50,953 nucleotides of DNA from Limosilactobacillus kribbianus (lineage in GTDB: Bacteria > Bacillota > Bacilli > Lactobacillales > Lactobacillaceae): NCBI RefSeq assembly GCF_026413145.1, contig NZ_JAOVYZ010000008.1:1-50953 (forward strand), in the 5' to 3' direction. A model generated the notes under the pieces. It did not search any database. It was given only the letters and a program-made list of their open reading frames with translations, and had not been told where the DNA came from. Positions 40,869 through 50,679 of the stretch are shown here, piece by piece (the stretch's first letter is position 1; every line of letters starts with the position of its first letter). Both the position numbers and the translations under genes were made by a program.

Positions 40869-42087
40869 AGCGCGGGCCGACTTTCCAATTCTTGACCAGC
40901 AAGTCAACGATGAACGGCTGGCCTACCTGGATAACGCCGCAACTGTCCAGCGGCCAACTCCGGTGTTGCAGAAGCTCATGGATTTCTACCAGCATGATAA
41001 TGCCAACGTTCACCGTGGAGTTCATACCCTGGCAGAACGAGCAACGGAGGACTATGAACAAGCGCGGGTGAAGGTTCAACACTTCATCAACGCCCAGTCT
41101 TCGGACGAAATCATCTTCACTAAGGGATGCACCGACGGGTTAAACTTGGTGGCATCGACCTATGGTGAACAAAACGTCCACGCCGGTGATGAGATTGTGA
41201 TTTCGATCATGGAACACCACAGCAACCTAATCCCCTGGCAGCAACTGGCCATTAAGAAGGGGGCGACCCTGAAATACATCGGGCTGACTCCTGACGGCGA
41301 GCTCGACATGAAGGACGCCGCACGTCAGATTACTGATAAGACCAAGATCGTGGCGGTGGCTCACGCCAGCAACGTTCTCGGCGTGGTGAACCCCTTGCGG
41401 GAACTTGCCGAATTAGCTCATTCCCACGGTGCCGTTCTCGTTGGCGATGGTGCCCAGGCCGTTCCGCACATGCCGGTCGACGTGAGCGCTTTGGACGTGG
41501 ATTTCTACGCTTTCTCCGGCCATAAGATGATGAGCCCAATGGGAATCGGGGTACTTTACGGCAAGGCCGATCTCCTGCGGGCAATGCCGCCGTACCAGTA
41601 CGGGGGCGAAATGATCGGTGACGTTCACCGTCAGGAAAGCACCTGGGCGGATATCCCGTTCAAATTCGAGGCCGGCACCCAGAACATTGCTGGCGCCGTT
41701 GGCCTAGGGGCTGCGGTTGATTACTTGAAAGAATTAGGAATGGAAAATGTCCAGCGGGCCGAGCAAGATCTGGTCGACTACGTTCTGCCCCAATTGGAAG
41801 AACTGCCCTACGTGACCGTTTACGGGCCCCAGGATCCCGGCCACCATACTGGGGTGATCGCCTTTAATCTCGATGGTCTGCACCCGCATGACGTGGCCAC
41901 CGCCCTGGACATGGACGGGGTGGCCGTGCGGGCAGGTCACCATTGTGCCCAGCCACTGATGGAGGAGCTGGGACTGACGGCAACTGCCCGGGCCAGTTTC
42001 TACTTTTACAACACCAAACAGGATGCCGACCAACTAATCAAAGCAATCAAGGAAACAAAGGAGTTCTTTAACGGTGGGACTTTCTAA
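40849..42087 (+). CDS. sufS: Cysteine desulfurase SufS
   Basis: PLP enzyme that takes sulfur from cysteine for Fe-S assembly. K226 (FSGHKMMSPMGIG) is the PLP Lys and C366 (RAGHHCAQPLM) forms the persulfide. Length 412 residues. ATG at 40849 is nine bases after AAAGGA. It overlaps sufD and sufU on either side (sufU start at 42074), so all are coupled. Confidence 0.96.
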   Translation: MANNINKARADFPILDQQVNDERLAYLDNAATVQRPTPVLQKLMDFYQHDNANVHRGVHTLAERATEDYEQARVKVQHFINAQSSDEIIFTKGCTDGLNLVASTYGEQNVHAGDEIVISIMEHHSNLIPWQQLAIKKGATLKYIGLTPDGELDMKDAARQITDKTKIVAVAHASNVLGVVNPLRELAELAHSHGAVLVGDGAQAVPHMPVDVSALDVDFYAFSGHKMMSPMGIGVLYGKADLLRAMPPYQYGGEMIGDVHRQESTWADIPFKFEAGTQNIAGAVGLGAAVDYLKELGMENVQRAEQDLVDYVLPQLEELPYVTVYGPQDPGHHTGVIAFNLDGLHPHDVATALDMDGVAVRAGHHCAQPLMEELGLTATARASFYFYNTKQDADQLIKAIKETKEFFNGGTF

Positions 42088-42529
42088 ATTAAATGGATTA
42101 TACCGAGAAGTGATTCTGGATCACGCCAACCACCCCCACAACAAGGGGGAATTGTCAACGGCGACCAATGCGATGACCCTTCACAACCCGACCTGTGGTG
42201 ACACGATTAACCTGCAGGTGGACGTGGCCGATGGCAAGATCAAGGACATCGCCTATACCGGGGAGGGTTGCACCATTAGCCAAGCCTCCGCTAGCATGAT
42301 GACCGAGGCCGTCAAGGGAAAGACGGTTGATCAGGCCCTCAATATGGCCAAGACCTTTTCCGATATGGCAATTGGCAAGCAGCATTCGGATGATGATCTT
42401 CAGCAGCTGGGGGATGCCCAGATTTTGACCAGCATCATGGAATTCCCGGCCCGGATCAAGTGTGCGACCTTGTCCTGGTGGGCACTGCAGCGGGCACTTC
42501 TTAAGCAAAGTAACGAGGAGGAAGATTAA
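42074..42529 (+). CDS. sufU: Fe-S assembly sulfurtransferase SufU
   Basis: Zinc protein that accepts persulfide from SufS. Three Cys ligands are at C41 ([10 protein letters not shown]), C66 (GEGCTISQA) and C130 (RIKCATLSW), with the Asp of CGD. Length 151 residues. The start is GTG 42074 inside the sufS end, after AAAGGAGTTC. The TAATG junction at 42527-42531 joins it to sufB. Confidence 0.93.
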   Translation: MGLSKLNGLYREVILDHANHPHNKGELSTATNAMTLHNPTCGDTINLQVDVADGKIKDIAYTGEGCTISQASASMMTEAVKGKTVDQALNMAKTFSDMAIGKQHSDDDLQQLGDAQILTSIMEFPARIKCATLSWWALQRALLKQSNEEED

Positions 42530-43938
42530 TGAGTAAGGAAACAGCAGCCAGCATTGTTGGCGACGAAAATTACGAGTACGGCTTTCACGACGATGTCCAG
42601 CCGGTCTACTCCACGGGGCGGGGCCTCACCGAAGAGGTTGTCCGCAAAATCTCGGCCGAAAAGCATGAGCCAGAGTGGATGCTTGATTATCGGCTGAAGT
42701 CTTACCGAATTTACAAGAAACTGCCGATGCCGAAGTTTGGCCCGGATCTGTCGGGACTGGATCTCGATCACATGCTCTATTACCAGAAGATGACTGATAA
42801 GAAGTTTCGCGACTGGAATGACGTGCCCGAGGACCTGAAGAAGACTTTTGACCGACTCGGGGTTCCCCAAGCGGAACGGAAGTACCTGGCTGGGGCCTCT
42901 GCCCAGTATGAGTCCGAAGTGGTTTATCACAACATGAAGAACCAATTTGAAAAGCTCGGCATCATCTTTACCGATACCGACACCGCCTTGAAGAAGTATC
43001 CAGATCTCTTTAAGAAGTGGTTCGGTAAGTTGGTTCAGCCGGCTGACAACAAGTTTGCGGCCCTAAACGGTGCGGTTTGGTCCGGTGGCTCCTTCATCTA
43101 CGTGCCAAAGGGCGTCAAGGTGAAGACGCCAATTCAGTCTTACTTCCGGTTGAACGCCGAAAATACTGGGCAATTTGAACGCACCCTGATCATTGTCGAT
43201 GAGGGTGCCAGCGTGGACTACGTGGAAGGGTGCACGGCACCAAACTACTCCTCTGACAGCCTTCACGCGGCCGTCGTTGAGGTCAACGTGGCCAAGGACG
43301 CCTACTGCCGCTACACGACGATCCAGAACTGGTCGGACAATGTCTACAGCCTGGAAACTAAGCGGGCTGCTGCCGCGGAGAACGCCACGATGGAATGGGT
43401 CGACGGGAACCTCGGCTCCAAGGTGACAATGAAGTACCCAAGTGTTTACCTGAACGGTGAAGGGGCCCGGGGGACGATGCTTTCAATCGCCGTAGCCAGC
43501 AACGGGATTCACCAGGATTCCGGTGCCCGGATGATCCACAATGCACCGAATACCTCCAGTTCGATTGTCTCTAAGTCAATCGCCAAGACCGGGGGTTCGA
43601 CCGATTACCGGGGGACCGTTCGTTTCACTAAGAATTCCACTGGCTCCAAGGGCCATGTCGAATGTGATACAATCATTATGGATGATCAGTCGTCTTCGAA
43701 TACGATTCCGTACAACGAGATTGACAATGCCCATGTTGCAATGGAACACGAAGCCAAGGTTTCCAAGATCTCGGAAGAACAACTCTACTATCTGATGAGC
43801 CGGGGGATTTCCGAGGCGAAGGCCACCGAGATGATCATCATGGGCTTCGTGGAACCATTTACCAAGCAATTACCGATGGAATACGCGGTTGAATTGAACC
43901 GTCTGATCAGCTTTGAGATGGAAGGCTCGATCGGCTAA
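42529..43938 (+). CDS. sufB: Fe-S cluster assembly protein SufB
   Basis: SufB scaffold, 469 residues. Family blocks: [11 protein letters not shown] near residue 125, [21 protein letters not shown] split near 185, [20 protein letters not shown] near 225-245 (Cys at about 231), ISKI-type region [19 protein letters not shown] near 415-433 and [19 protein letters not shown] near the end. It completes the cluster together with SufC, D, S and U. Confidence 0.95.
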   Translation: MSKETAASIVGDENYEYGFHDDVQPVYSTGRGLTEEVVRKISAEKHEPEWMLDYRLKSYRIYKKLPMPKFGPDLSGLDLDHMLYYQKMTDKKFRDWNDVPEDLKKTFDRLGVPQAERKYLAGASAQYESEVVYHNMKNQFEKLGIIFTDTDTALKKYPDLFKKWFGKLVQPADNKFAALNGAVWSGGSFIYVPKGVKVKTPIQSYFRLNAENTGQFERTLIIVDEGASVDYVEGCTAPNYSSDSLHAAVVEVNVAKDAYCRYTTIQNWSDNVYSLETKRAAAAENATMEWVDGNLGSKVTMKYPSVYLNGEGARGTMLSIAVASNGIHQDSGARMIHNAPNTSSSIVSKSIAKTGGSTDYRGTVRFTKNSTGSKGHVECDTIIMDDQSSSNTIPYNEIDNAHVAMEHEAKVSKISEEQLYYLMSRGISEAKATEMIIMGFVEPFTKQLPMEYAVELNRLISFEMEGSIG

Positions 43939-43959
43939 TAGTGAAATGGAGGAATCAGA

Positions 43960-44292
43960 ATGGCAGAAGGACAGGACCAGCCTTACTCAGCAATTGAAAA
44001 TCAGGTGATGGATGCTCTGGAAAAGGTCATTGACCCCGAACTGGGCATTGATTTGGTTAATCTTGGCCTGATCTATGATGTCCGCGTCGACGATCAGGGA
44101 ACGTGCACGGTGACAATGACCCTGACTACAATGGGTTGTCCACTGGGAGATATTTTAAACCGGGACATCACGTCTGCCGTGCTCTCAGTCGACGGAGTGG
44201 ATGACTGCAAGATCAACCTGGTCTGGGAACCAGCCTGGGATATTTCCCGAATGAGCCGTTTTGCCAAGATTGCCCTCGGTATTCATGGCTAG
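43960..44292 (+). CDS. SufT-like MIP18 (DUF59) protein
   Basis: Small Fe-S maturation factor (110 residues) of the MIP18/PaaD/SufT family. VIDPELGIDLVNLGLIYDV near residue 23 carries the conserved DPE and NLG; TTMGCPLGDIL near residue 63 carries the invariant Cys. Start follows TGGAGGAATCAG, 21 bases after sufB, so it is probably the last suf operon gene. Confidence 0.9.
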   Translation: MAEGQDQPYSAIENQVMDALEKVIDPELGIDLVNLGLIYDVRVDDQGTCTVTMTLTTMGCPLGDILNRDITSAVLSVDGVDDCKINLVWEPAWDISRMSRFAKIALGIHG

Positions 44293-44302
44293 GAAGTGCA
44301 CC

Positions 44303-45196
44303 ATGGATATTCAAAAGTTTGTGCGGCAGCGCAAGAGCCTGGGTTATTCCCAGGTTGAGCTCAGTCGGGGGATCTGTACCCAATCGACTTTGAGTAAATT
44401 TGAGAACAGCGGGAAGGTCCCGTCGCTTTCAATTCTGGAACAGCTCTGCCGTCGGCTGGGGCTGACCATCGATGAGCTAAATCAAGATGATGCCTCCTCG
44501 CTGCGCTATCTACGGCGTTTGATGGATACGGCGGAGCAGCATTTGATGCTAGAACGCTTTCCTCAGGCCATTGGACAACTTAAGAAGGTGGCTCCGGAGA
44601 ATCTAGCGGCCCCGCAGGACCAGATGCAGTACTACTACCTGCAGGGGATGATTGGTGCCTTGACCAGCGCCCAGCTTTCGGCAACACTCTTCAACTTCAC
44701 AAAGATTCTGGACGAACTGGACGAGGAGCACCAGACGATCTTTTCCCAGCTGGCTTACCTGGGGTCGGGGATCCTCTATGCACGTCAGGGAGCAATGGGT
44801 CATGCTGACTTCTTTTTCGCCAAGGTGATCACTTATCTGCAAAAAAATGCCAGCGACGACTGGTCGAAGGCGGAGCGCTTACGTTATCTACGGACGATCA
44901 TGATGACTTACTATGCGGCCGAGTACCACGCCCTCAATCATCGTTTGCCGATCTCCAATAAGGTTTTGGATCAGGCGATCGGGATGTGTGCAGCTCAGCA
45001 TGTGACCTACTTTCTCCCGCGGATTAAATTGTTGCAGGCCAACAATGCAATTGAAGCGGGGGGCTCAATCGATGCGGTTCGGCGGCTATTGACTGAGGCA
45101 ATGGTTTTTGCCCGTTTCAATCACAGTGGGGTGGTTGAAGTTCAGGTTGCGACGATCAGAAAGCACTTCGAAAACGAAATTGTTAATAATGACTAA
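44303..45196 (+). CDS. XRE / Rgg-like transcriptional regulator with TPR-type C-terminus
   Basis: The N-terminal helix-turn-helix is GYSQVELSRGICTQSTLSKF (about residues 14-33), followed by a helical-repeat domain, 297 residues in total. Regulators of this build (Rgg, PlcR or MutR type) often bind a peptide. It is 10 bases downstream of the sufT-like gene and may be read with the suf operon. ATG at 44303 follows TAGGAAGTGC; an upstream in-frame ATG at 44285 is possible. No nearby peptide gene is seen. Confidence 0.85.
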   Translation: MDIQKFVRQRKSLGYSQVELSRGICTQSTLSKFENSGKVPSLSILEQLCRRLGLTIDELNQDDASSLRYLRRLMDTAEQHLMLERFPQAIGQLKKVAPENLAAPQDQMQYYYLQGMIGALTSAQLSATLFNFTKILDELDEEHQTIFSQLAYLGSGILYARQGAMGHADFFFAKVITYLQKNASDDWSKAERLRYLRTIMMTYYAAEYHALNHRLPISNKVLDQAIGMCAAQHVTYFLPRIKLLQANNAIEAGGSIDAVRRLLTEAMVFARFNHSGVVEVQVATIRKHFENEIVNND

Positions 45197-45251
45197 AAAA
45201 GCATCATCGCAGGTGAGAGATTTGATTCTCTTACCTGCGATGATGCTTTTA
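45195..45251. terminator. Shared terminator with very long stem
   Basis: AAAAGCATCATCGCAGGT pairs with ACCTGCGATGATGCTTTT, then an inner AGAG/CTCT pair. It closes both the XRE gene and the response-regulator gene. Confidence 0.9.
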
Positions 45252-45902
45252 AACTGTAATTAAGTGGTGACGAATGGCGAAGCGAATCAGTTCCGCTTGA
45301 TTGTGTAAGTCGAGCTTATGCATGATCTTTGCCTTGTGGGCTTCGACCGTTTTTGTTGAGATAAAAAGACGGCCGGCGATTTCCTTATTTGAATAGCCGA
45401 GCGCGATGAAGGGAAAGAGCTCCCGTTCCCGCTTAGAAAGGCTGCTGAAAGTTTGCAATTCCGGTCTGGCGGTGGTTGCCTGAATCTTTTGCCGGTCTTC
45501 CCCAGTGATCATAATATTGTTGTCAAGATAGAGTTCCCCGCTTGCCAGACTAGTGAGGCCGGCAACGATTTCACTTGTTGGTGAACTCTTAAAGATGTAG
45601 GAAAGGGCACCGTTGTGGAGGGCACGGTTAACTACCTCCTGCTCCTCGTGACGGGAGAGAATCATTATCCGGACTGCGGGGAAAAGGTCATGGATGCGCT
45701 GAATGGTAACAAGGCCGTTTTCTCCCGGCGGTAGCGTCAGTCCCATGATCACAACATCAATGTCGCCTTGGCCTAGCCGCATGCAGGCATCAGCACTGTC
45801 AGCAACCTGATCTGCAACCTGAAAATCCACCAGGCCGTCAATCAAAGTTGTTAACCCCAGACGAACGATCGGCTGGTCATCCGCAATCAATATCTTTTGC
45901 AC
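45249..45902 (-). CDS. NarL/LuxR-type response regulator lacking the phosphoacceptor Asp
   Basis: Receiver plus LuxR helix-turn-helix. In the receiver, D8-D9 (ADDQP), Ser (LSRHEE) and Lys (FKSS) are normal, but residue 54, where NarL-type regulators have Asp (VxMDL), is Gly (VVIMGLTL; codon GGA at 45743-45741). It cannot be phosphorylated the usual way. The C-terminal GYSNKEIAGRLFISTKTVEAHKAKIM is a normal DNA-binding helix-turn-helix. No histidine kinase lies next to it. GTG 45902 (with GAGG nine bases before) is used; GTG 45920 or ATG 45911 are alternatives. It is divergent from preT. Confidence 0.88.
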   Translation of the reverse strand: MQKILIADDQPIVRLGLTTLIDGLVDFQVADQVADSADACMRLGQGDIDVVIMGLTLPPGENGLVTIQRIHDLFPAVRIMILSRHEEQEVVNRALHNGALSYIFKSSPTSEIVAGLTSLASGELYLDNNIMITGEDRQKIQATTARPELQTFSSLSKRERELFPFIALGYSNKEIAGRLFISTKTVEAHKAKIMHKLDLHNQAELIRFAIRHHLITV

Positions 45903-46031
45903 TTCAATCATCCTCACCACTTTTTCTTTATTATACCGTATTACTTGTGGTCGCCAAATGGTTAATTTAAGGGAATATTCTGATTATATATTGAAAAATA
46001 TTACCGATAATAATAACCGGTGACGAACACC

Positions 46032-46045
46032 AAGGGAGTTCCCTA
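46032..46045. promoter_or_regulatory. Palindrome AAGGG-AGTT-CCCTA in the preT promoter region
   Basis: It agrees with the TAGGG-N4-CCCTA type site that I recall for the NreC regulator, apart from the first base. It lies between the divergent NarL-type regulator and preT, so it could be the regulator's own site. Confidence 0.4.
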
Positions 46046-46089
46046 ATTTCACTGAAAGCGGTTAAATTGTATTATTAATATTGTAGTAA

Positions 46090-46103
46090 GTGATATTAAT
46101 CAC
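46090..46103. promoter_or_regulatory. Dyad GTGAT-ATTA-ATCAC before preT
   Basis: An FNR/CRP-like half-site pair, 47 bases before the preT start and beside a probable -10. It may tie preTA to oxygen or catabolite control. It differs from the TTGAT consensus in the first base of each half. Confidence 0.35.
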
Positions 46104-46150
46104 AAAAAATGTCGCTGATATGATCCGCAATTTTGAAGGAGGAAATCCAT

Positions 46151-47389
46151 ATGACCTCAGAATATACTAAGGAACCTAAGGGCTACACGATGTCCACGGT
46201 GATGCAGGAGGCAGCGCGTTGTCTGCTCTGTGAAGATGCACCGTGCTCGAAGGCTTGCCCAGCCCACACCAACCCGGCCAAATTTATCCGCAGCGTTCGC
46301 TTCCGCAACGTCAAGGGGGCGGCAGAGACCATTCGGGAAAATAATACCCTCGGTGCGATTTGTGCTCGGGTTTGCCCGACGGAGCGTTACTGCGAGAGTG
46401 CCTGCACGCGGGCGAAGATCGACGGCCCGATTGACATCGGCGGAATTCAGCGCTACGTCACCGATATGGAGCGCAAGGAGAATATGCAAATCCTGCATCC
46501 CGGCAAAGACAACGGGATGAGCGTGGCAATCATCGGCAGCGGCCCGGCTGGACTGCAAGCCGCCACGACCTTGCGGCAAAAGGGTTACGCAGTTGACATC
46601 TACGAGAAGCAGGCTAAGGCTGGGGGCTATTTAACTTACGGGATTCCGGAGTATCGTCTGCCGGAAGCAATCGTCGACTACGAAGTTCAACGGATCGTTA
46701 ACCTTGGTGCTAAGATTCACTACAATGTTGCAGTGGGCACGGACGTTACAATGGACCAGCTGAAGCAGGAGCACGACGCTGTCATCGTGGCCATCGGTGC
46801 CAGTGCCGCCAAGACGATTCCGATGTTTGAACACAATATTTGCACCGAATCCGCGATTTCTTTCTTATCACGGGCCAAGGAAAATCAGGGCAAGATTGAC
46901 GTACCCGATAACGTCCTGGTCATTGGCGGCGGTGACGTGGCGATGGATGTGGTCACGACGCTGAAGAAACTGGGCGTCCCTCATGTCACCGATGTGGTTT
47001 ACGAAGAGTTTGCCGAATTCAAGGCCTCTAAAAAGGAACTGGCCGGAGCACAGGCGGCCGGCGTAACGATCATTGACGGCTATGCACCACAGGAAGTCCA
47101 CCAAAATCGGGTTACCTTCAAGCACCGGAAGATTAACGGTGAATTAACAATTACCACCGACAAGATTATTCTAGCGGTTGGTCAAAAGGTTGACGCTACC
47201 GGACTAGACATCGACATTCAGCACAACGAGATTCCATTCAGAGATGCGCGTTATCACACCAAGGACCCGCAAGTCTTCGCTGCCGGGGACATCGTTGATG
47301 GCGATAAGACCGTGGTATTCGCTGTTCAAAAAGGAAAAGAAGTCGCTGAAGAAATCGATCGTGTATTAGGGGGCCAGAATAATGATTAA
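46151..47389 (+). CDS. preT: NAD-dependent dihydropyrimidine dehydrogenase subunit PreT
   Basis: FAD and Fe-S subunit of the pyrimidine-reducing PreTA enzyme. The N-terminal Cys motifs [14 protein letters not shown] and [15 protein letters not shown] bind two [4Fe-4S] clusters; FAD and NAD Rossmann motifs are [13 protein letters not shown] near residue 125 and [13 protein letters not shown] near residue 257. Length 412 residues. ATG at 46151 follows GAAGGAGG. preA begins eight bases before this stop, so they are coupled. Confidence 0.92.
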   Translation: MTSEYTKEPKGYTMSTVMQEAARCLLCEDAPCSKACPAHTNPAKFIRSVRFRNVKGAAETIRENNTLGAICARVCPTERYCESACTRAKIDGPIDIGGIQRYVTDMERKENMQILHPGKDNGMSVAIIGSGPAGLQAATTLRQKGYAVDIYEKQAKAGGYLTYGIPEYRLPEAIVDYEVQRIVNLGAKIHYNVAVGTDVTMDQLKQEHDAVIVAIGASAAKTIPMFEHNICTESAISFLSRAKENQGKIDVPDNVLVIGGGDVAMDVVTTLKKLGVPHVTDVVYEEFAEFKASKKELAGAQAAGVTIIDGYAPQEVHQNRVTFKHRKINGELTITTDKIILAVGQKVDATGLDIDIQHNEIPFRDARYHTKDPQVFAAGDIVDGDKTVVFAVQKGKEVAEEIDRVLGGQNND

Positions 47390-48671
47390 TAAAGACCTAT
47401 CCGTTGACTTTTTAGGGGTTCATTTTGAGAACCCATTCTGCCTGTCGTCGTCACCCGTCGGCAATTGTTACGAAATGTGTGCGCGAGCCTTTGATGCTGG
47501 CTGGGGCGGGATCGTCTACAAGACCATCTCGACTGATCGTTTCGTCATTGATGAGGTTTCGCCGCGGTTTGACGAGCTGACCAAGGAGGACACGCCGTTC
47601 GTGGCCTTCAAGAACATGGAGCAGCTGTCTGAGCACACCCTGGCACAGGACCTGGCGGACATGAAACGGCTGAAGACCGAGTACCCAAACAAGGTTCTGA
47701 TTGCCTCAATCATGGGTGAGAACGATGAGGAATGGACCTACCTGGCTAAAAAGGTTGAGGAGGCCGGCGCGGACATGATTGAGATGAACCTCTCCTGTCC
47801 ACAGATGACCTCGCACAAGATGGGTTCGGACGTCGGGACTAACCCCGAGCTGTGTAAGCAAGACTGCATTGCGGTCAAGAAAGGCAGTAGCTTGCCGTTG
47901 ATGGCTAAGATGACGCCCAATATTACCACGATGGTGCCAGTCGTCAAGGCTTGCCTTGAAGGGGGCGCAGACGGCTTCTCCCTGATCAACACCGTGAAGT
48001 CAGTAGCCAACGTTGATCTCGACAAGCACGTTGGCCTGCCGAACATCGATGGCAAGTCCTCTGTCTCCGGCCTGTCTGGAAAGGGCGTTAAGCCAATTGC
48101 TTTGCGCTTTCTCCAACAGTTGCGGTCTGCATCCGGGCTGGAGCAGCTGCCAATCTCCGGGATCGGGGGAATTGAAACCTGGGAGGATGCCGCCGAGTTT
48201 ATTCTGATGGGAGCAACAACGCTCCAGGTCACGACCGCGATCATGCAATACGGTTACCGGATCGTTGAAGACATGAAGAACGGCCTGATGCACTACATGG
48301 AAGAACAGGGGGTCGACCACTTATCCGATCTGGTTGGACTGGCTAACAAGAACATCATTGCTACGAACAAGCTCAACCGGAACTACAAGGTTTACCCAGA
48401 GATCGATTGGGACAAGTGCATTGGTTGTGGGCGGTGCTTCATTTCCTGTCAGGATGGGGCTCACCAGGCCCTTGGCTGGGATGATGAGAAACGTCTGCCG
48501 ACCTTTGACAAGAGCAAGTGTGTCGGTTGCCAGCTCTGTGCCCTAGTGTGTCCGGTTGGGGCAATTAAACTGGGAATTGTAGAGATGAAGCCGGGTCGGG
48601 AAGGCAACCCGGACGAGATCGATGTCAGCTCGCAACGCCTGCACACCTACCATCCGGCACAGTCAAATTAA
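47382..48671 (+). CDS. preA: NAD-dependent dihydropyrimidine dehydrogenase subunit PreA
   Basis: FMN-containing dihydroorotate dehydrogenase-like barrel with a C-terminal two-cluster ferredoxin domain ([15 protein letters not shown] and [15 protein letters not shown]). The barrel has the pyrimidine-binding NLSCPQM block near residue 135 and [13 protein letters not shown] near residue 258. Length 429 residues. It reduces uracil or thymine to the dihydro form, or runs in reverse. PreTA of gut bacteria has been reported to inactivate 5-fluorouracil, but activity here has not been shown. Confidence 0.92.
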   Translation: MINKDLSVDFLGVHFENPFCLSSSPVGNCYEMCARAFDAGWGGIVYKTISTDRFVIDEVSPRFDELTKEDTPFVAFKNMEQLSEHTLAQDLADMKRLKTEYPNKVLIASIMGENDEEWTYLAKKVEEAGADMIEMNLSCPQMTSHKMGSDVGTNPELCKQDCIAVKKGSSLPLMAKMTPNITTMVPVVKACLEGGADGFSLINTVKSVANVDLDKHVGLPNIDGKSSVSGLSGKGVKPIALRFLQQLRSASGLEQLPISGIGGIETWEDAAEFILMGATTLQVTTAIMQYGYRIVEDMKNGLMHYMEEQGVDHLSDLVGLANKNIIATNKLNRNYKVYPEIDWDKCIGCGRCFISCQDGAHQALGWDDEKRLPTFDKSKCVGCQLCALVCPVGAIKLGIVEMKPGREGNPDEIDVSSQRLHTYHPAQSN

Positions 48672-48683
48672 ACACTAACCAAT

Positions 48684-48717
48684 GGGGACTGGTCAGCTTT
48701 GACTGGTCCTTTTTGAA
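48684..48717 (+). terminator. Terminator of preTA
   Basis: GGACTGGTCA (48686-48695) pairs with TGACTGGTCC (48700-48709) using two G-U pairs, then TTTTT. Confidence 0.8.
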
Positions 48718-48749
48718 TTTTAAAAATGCAACTGGGGAGATTTAACGTA

Positions 48750-48755
48750 TATAAT
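48750..48755 (+). promoter_or_regulatory. -10 element of recQ
   Basis: Consensus TATAAT, 32 bases before the start; the -35 is weak. Confidence 0.45.
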
Positions 48756-48787
48756 TAGTGAGAGCAAAAATAGAGGGGTAATGTGTT

Positions 48788-50596
48788 ATGACTAATTGTC
48801 CACTAGCAGTATTGCAGAAACATTTTGGCTTCGAACACTTTCGGCCAGGACAGGAGCGGGTAATTGATCAGGTACTAGCGGGTCAGAATACCTTGGCGGT
48901 AATGCCAACTGGTGGTGGGAAATCGCTTTGCTACCAAATCCCGGCTCTGATTAGTTCCGGAGTGACGATCGTGGTATCACCGTTGATCTCATTGATGAAG
49001 GATCAAGTAGACGCCCTGCGTCAAAATGGGATTCGCGCTGGGGCCCTTAATAGCACGACCCCACGTGAAGAAGTTAATCCGCTCCTCCGCAGTGCCTACA
49101 ATGGTGAAACCAAGCTGCTTTATGTGACGCCTGAGCGACTGGCGATGGACTATTTTCAATATCAATTGAGTTTTATTAACATCAGTCTGGTGGCAATCGA
49201 TGAGGCCCATTGCATTTCCCAGTGGGGACATGATTTTCGTCCGGCCTACCGTCAGCTAAATGCAGCGGTGACCAAACTACCTTCGCACCCGGTTGCGCTT
49301 GCCCTGACGGCGACCGCCACGCCGCGGGTGCAGGAGGATATTGGTACCCAGCTCAGCATTCCGCAGCAGAATTTCGTGATTACCAGCTTCACCCGGCCCA
49401 ACATTAGTTTCCGGGTCGTCCATCCCCTGACTAGTACCCGGCAAGTAATTGCCGCCTATCTAAAAGATCATCAAGGTGAAGCTGGAATTATCTATGCTAA
49501 TACTCGTAAACGGGTTGAATCGTTGACTAAGTACCTCGCCGAACGGGGGTTTAACGTCGCGATGTACCATGCGGGAATGACCAATGAGGACCGGACACGG
49601 GTCCAGGACGATTTTCAATATGATCGAATTCCGGTGATCGTAGCCACCAATGCTTTTGGAATGGGGATTGATAAGAGTAATGTCCGCTTCGTCCTGCACG
49701 CCACCAGTGCGAAAAATTTGGAGTCGTACTATCAGGAAGCAGGCCGGGCTGGGCGGGACGGCCTGCCGAGTGAGGCAATCATGTATTACCATGCCAATGA
49801 TATTCAGCAGTACCGGCGTTTCATCGATCAGTCGACGGCCGACGACGAATACCGCGAAGTTCAGTACAAGAAACTGCAGGCGGTGACGGATTATGCCAAC
49901 ACGCCGCAGTGCCTTCAGCAGCAGATCGTTGAGTACTTTGGCCAGGAATGCGAATCTTGTGGGCACTGCAGCAATTGTACCGACTCACGGGAGGTGGAGG
50001 ACGTAACGGTAGCGGCCAAGGTATTGATCGCGGTCGTTGATGAACTTCATGGCCGCTTCGGCAAGTCATTGGTGGTTAAGGTGGCGACGGGTTCCCACGA
50101 TCAGCGGATCAAACAATTGGGGGCCGATGAATTAGAATACTTCGATGGCCTGGAAAAGTATTCTCAAGCCGCGGCCGGCAGTCTGTTGGATTATTTAGTT
50201 GCTACTGGTTTTTTGGAAATGGATGGTGGTCAGTATCCGATCGTTAAGGTTAGTCAAAAGGGCCGACAGGTGCTGGCAGGTATGGCCCAGGTTAGCCGAC
50301 GGGTTGAACCACGATCACAAAAGAAAGCCACTCAGATCGAGGAGACCCCAGAAGAAGCCGAATTGTTCCAGGCATTGCGCTTGAAGCGACGAGAATTGGC
50401 AAGCGAGCAGAAGGTTCCGCCATTCGTTGTCTTTTCTGACCGTGCCCTGCATGAGATGGCACGGCTCAAGCCTCAGACGGCAGACGATTTCCTGGCGGTT
50501 AATGGTGTCGGCCAAGTAAAATTGAAGCGTTATGGAGATGTGATGATGAAGGTGATCAAGGAGCAGTACAAAGAGAATACTTCGACAGCTGATTAA
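48788..50596 (+). CDS. recQ: ATP-dependent DNA helicase RecQ
   Basis: 3'-5' DNA helicase of recombination and repair, 602 residues. Walker A MPTGGGKSLCYQ (near residue 38), DEAHCISQWGHDFRPAY (near 138), QEAGRAGRDGLPSEA (motif VI, near 316), the zinc-binding Cys set CLQQQIVEYF...CESCGHCSNC (near 377-397), winged-helix domain and HRDC-type C-terminus with FLAVNGVGQVKLKRYGD. The ATG follows AGAGGGGTAATG. Length and domains are standard. Confidence 0.96.
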   Translation: MTNCPLAVLQKHFGFEHFRPGQERVIDQVLAGQNTLAVMPTGGGKSLCYQIPALISSGVTIVVSPLISLMKDQVDALRQNGIRAGALNSTTPREEVNPLLRSAYNGETKLLYVTPERLAMDYFQYQLSFINISLVAIDEAHCISQWGHDFRPAYRQLNAAVTKLPSHPVALALTATATPRVQEDIGTQLSIPQQNFVITSFTRPNISFRVVHPLTSTRQVIAAYLKDHQGEAGIIYANTRKRVESLTKYLAERGFNVAMYHAGMTNEDRTRVQDDFQYDRIPVIVATNAFGMGIDKSNVRFVLHATSAKNLESYYQEAGRAGRDGLPSEAIMYYHANDIQQYRRFIDQSTADDEYREVQYKKLQAVTDYANTPQCLQQQIVEYFGQECESCGHCSNCTDSREVEDVTVAAKVLIAVVDELHGRFGKSLVVKVATGSHDQRIKQLGADELEYFDGLEKYSQAAAGSLLDYLVATGFLEMDGGQYPIVKVSQKGRQVLAGMAQVSRRVEPRSQKKATQIEETPEEAELFQALRLKRRELASEQKVPPFVVFSDRALHEMARLKPQTADDFLAVNGVGQVKLKRYGDVMMKVIKEQYKENTSTAD

Positions 50597-50624
50597 AAAG
50601 TTCGCTCGTGATTCTGAACAATTT

Positions 50625-50668
50625 AAAACGACTCATCGCAGAAATTTCTCTGCGGGTGAGTCGTTTTT
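50625..50668 (+). terminator. Terminator of recQ
   Basis: AAAACGACTCATCGCAGA pairs with TCTGCGGGTGAGTCGTTTT with one G-U pair, then T-run. Confidence 0.85.
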
Positions 50669-50679
50669 AGAAACCCGGT

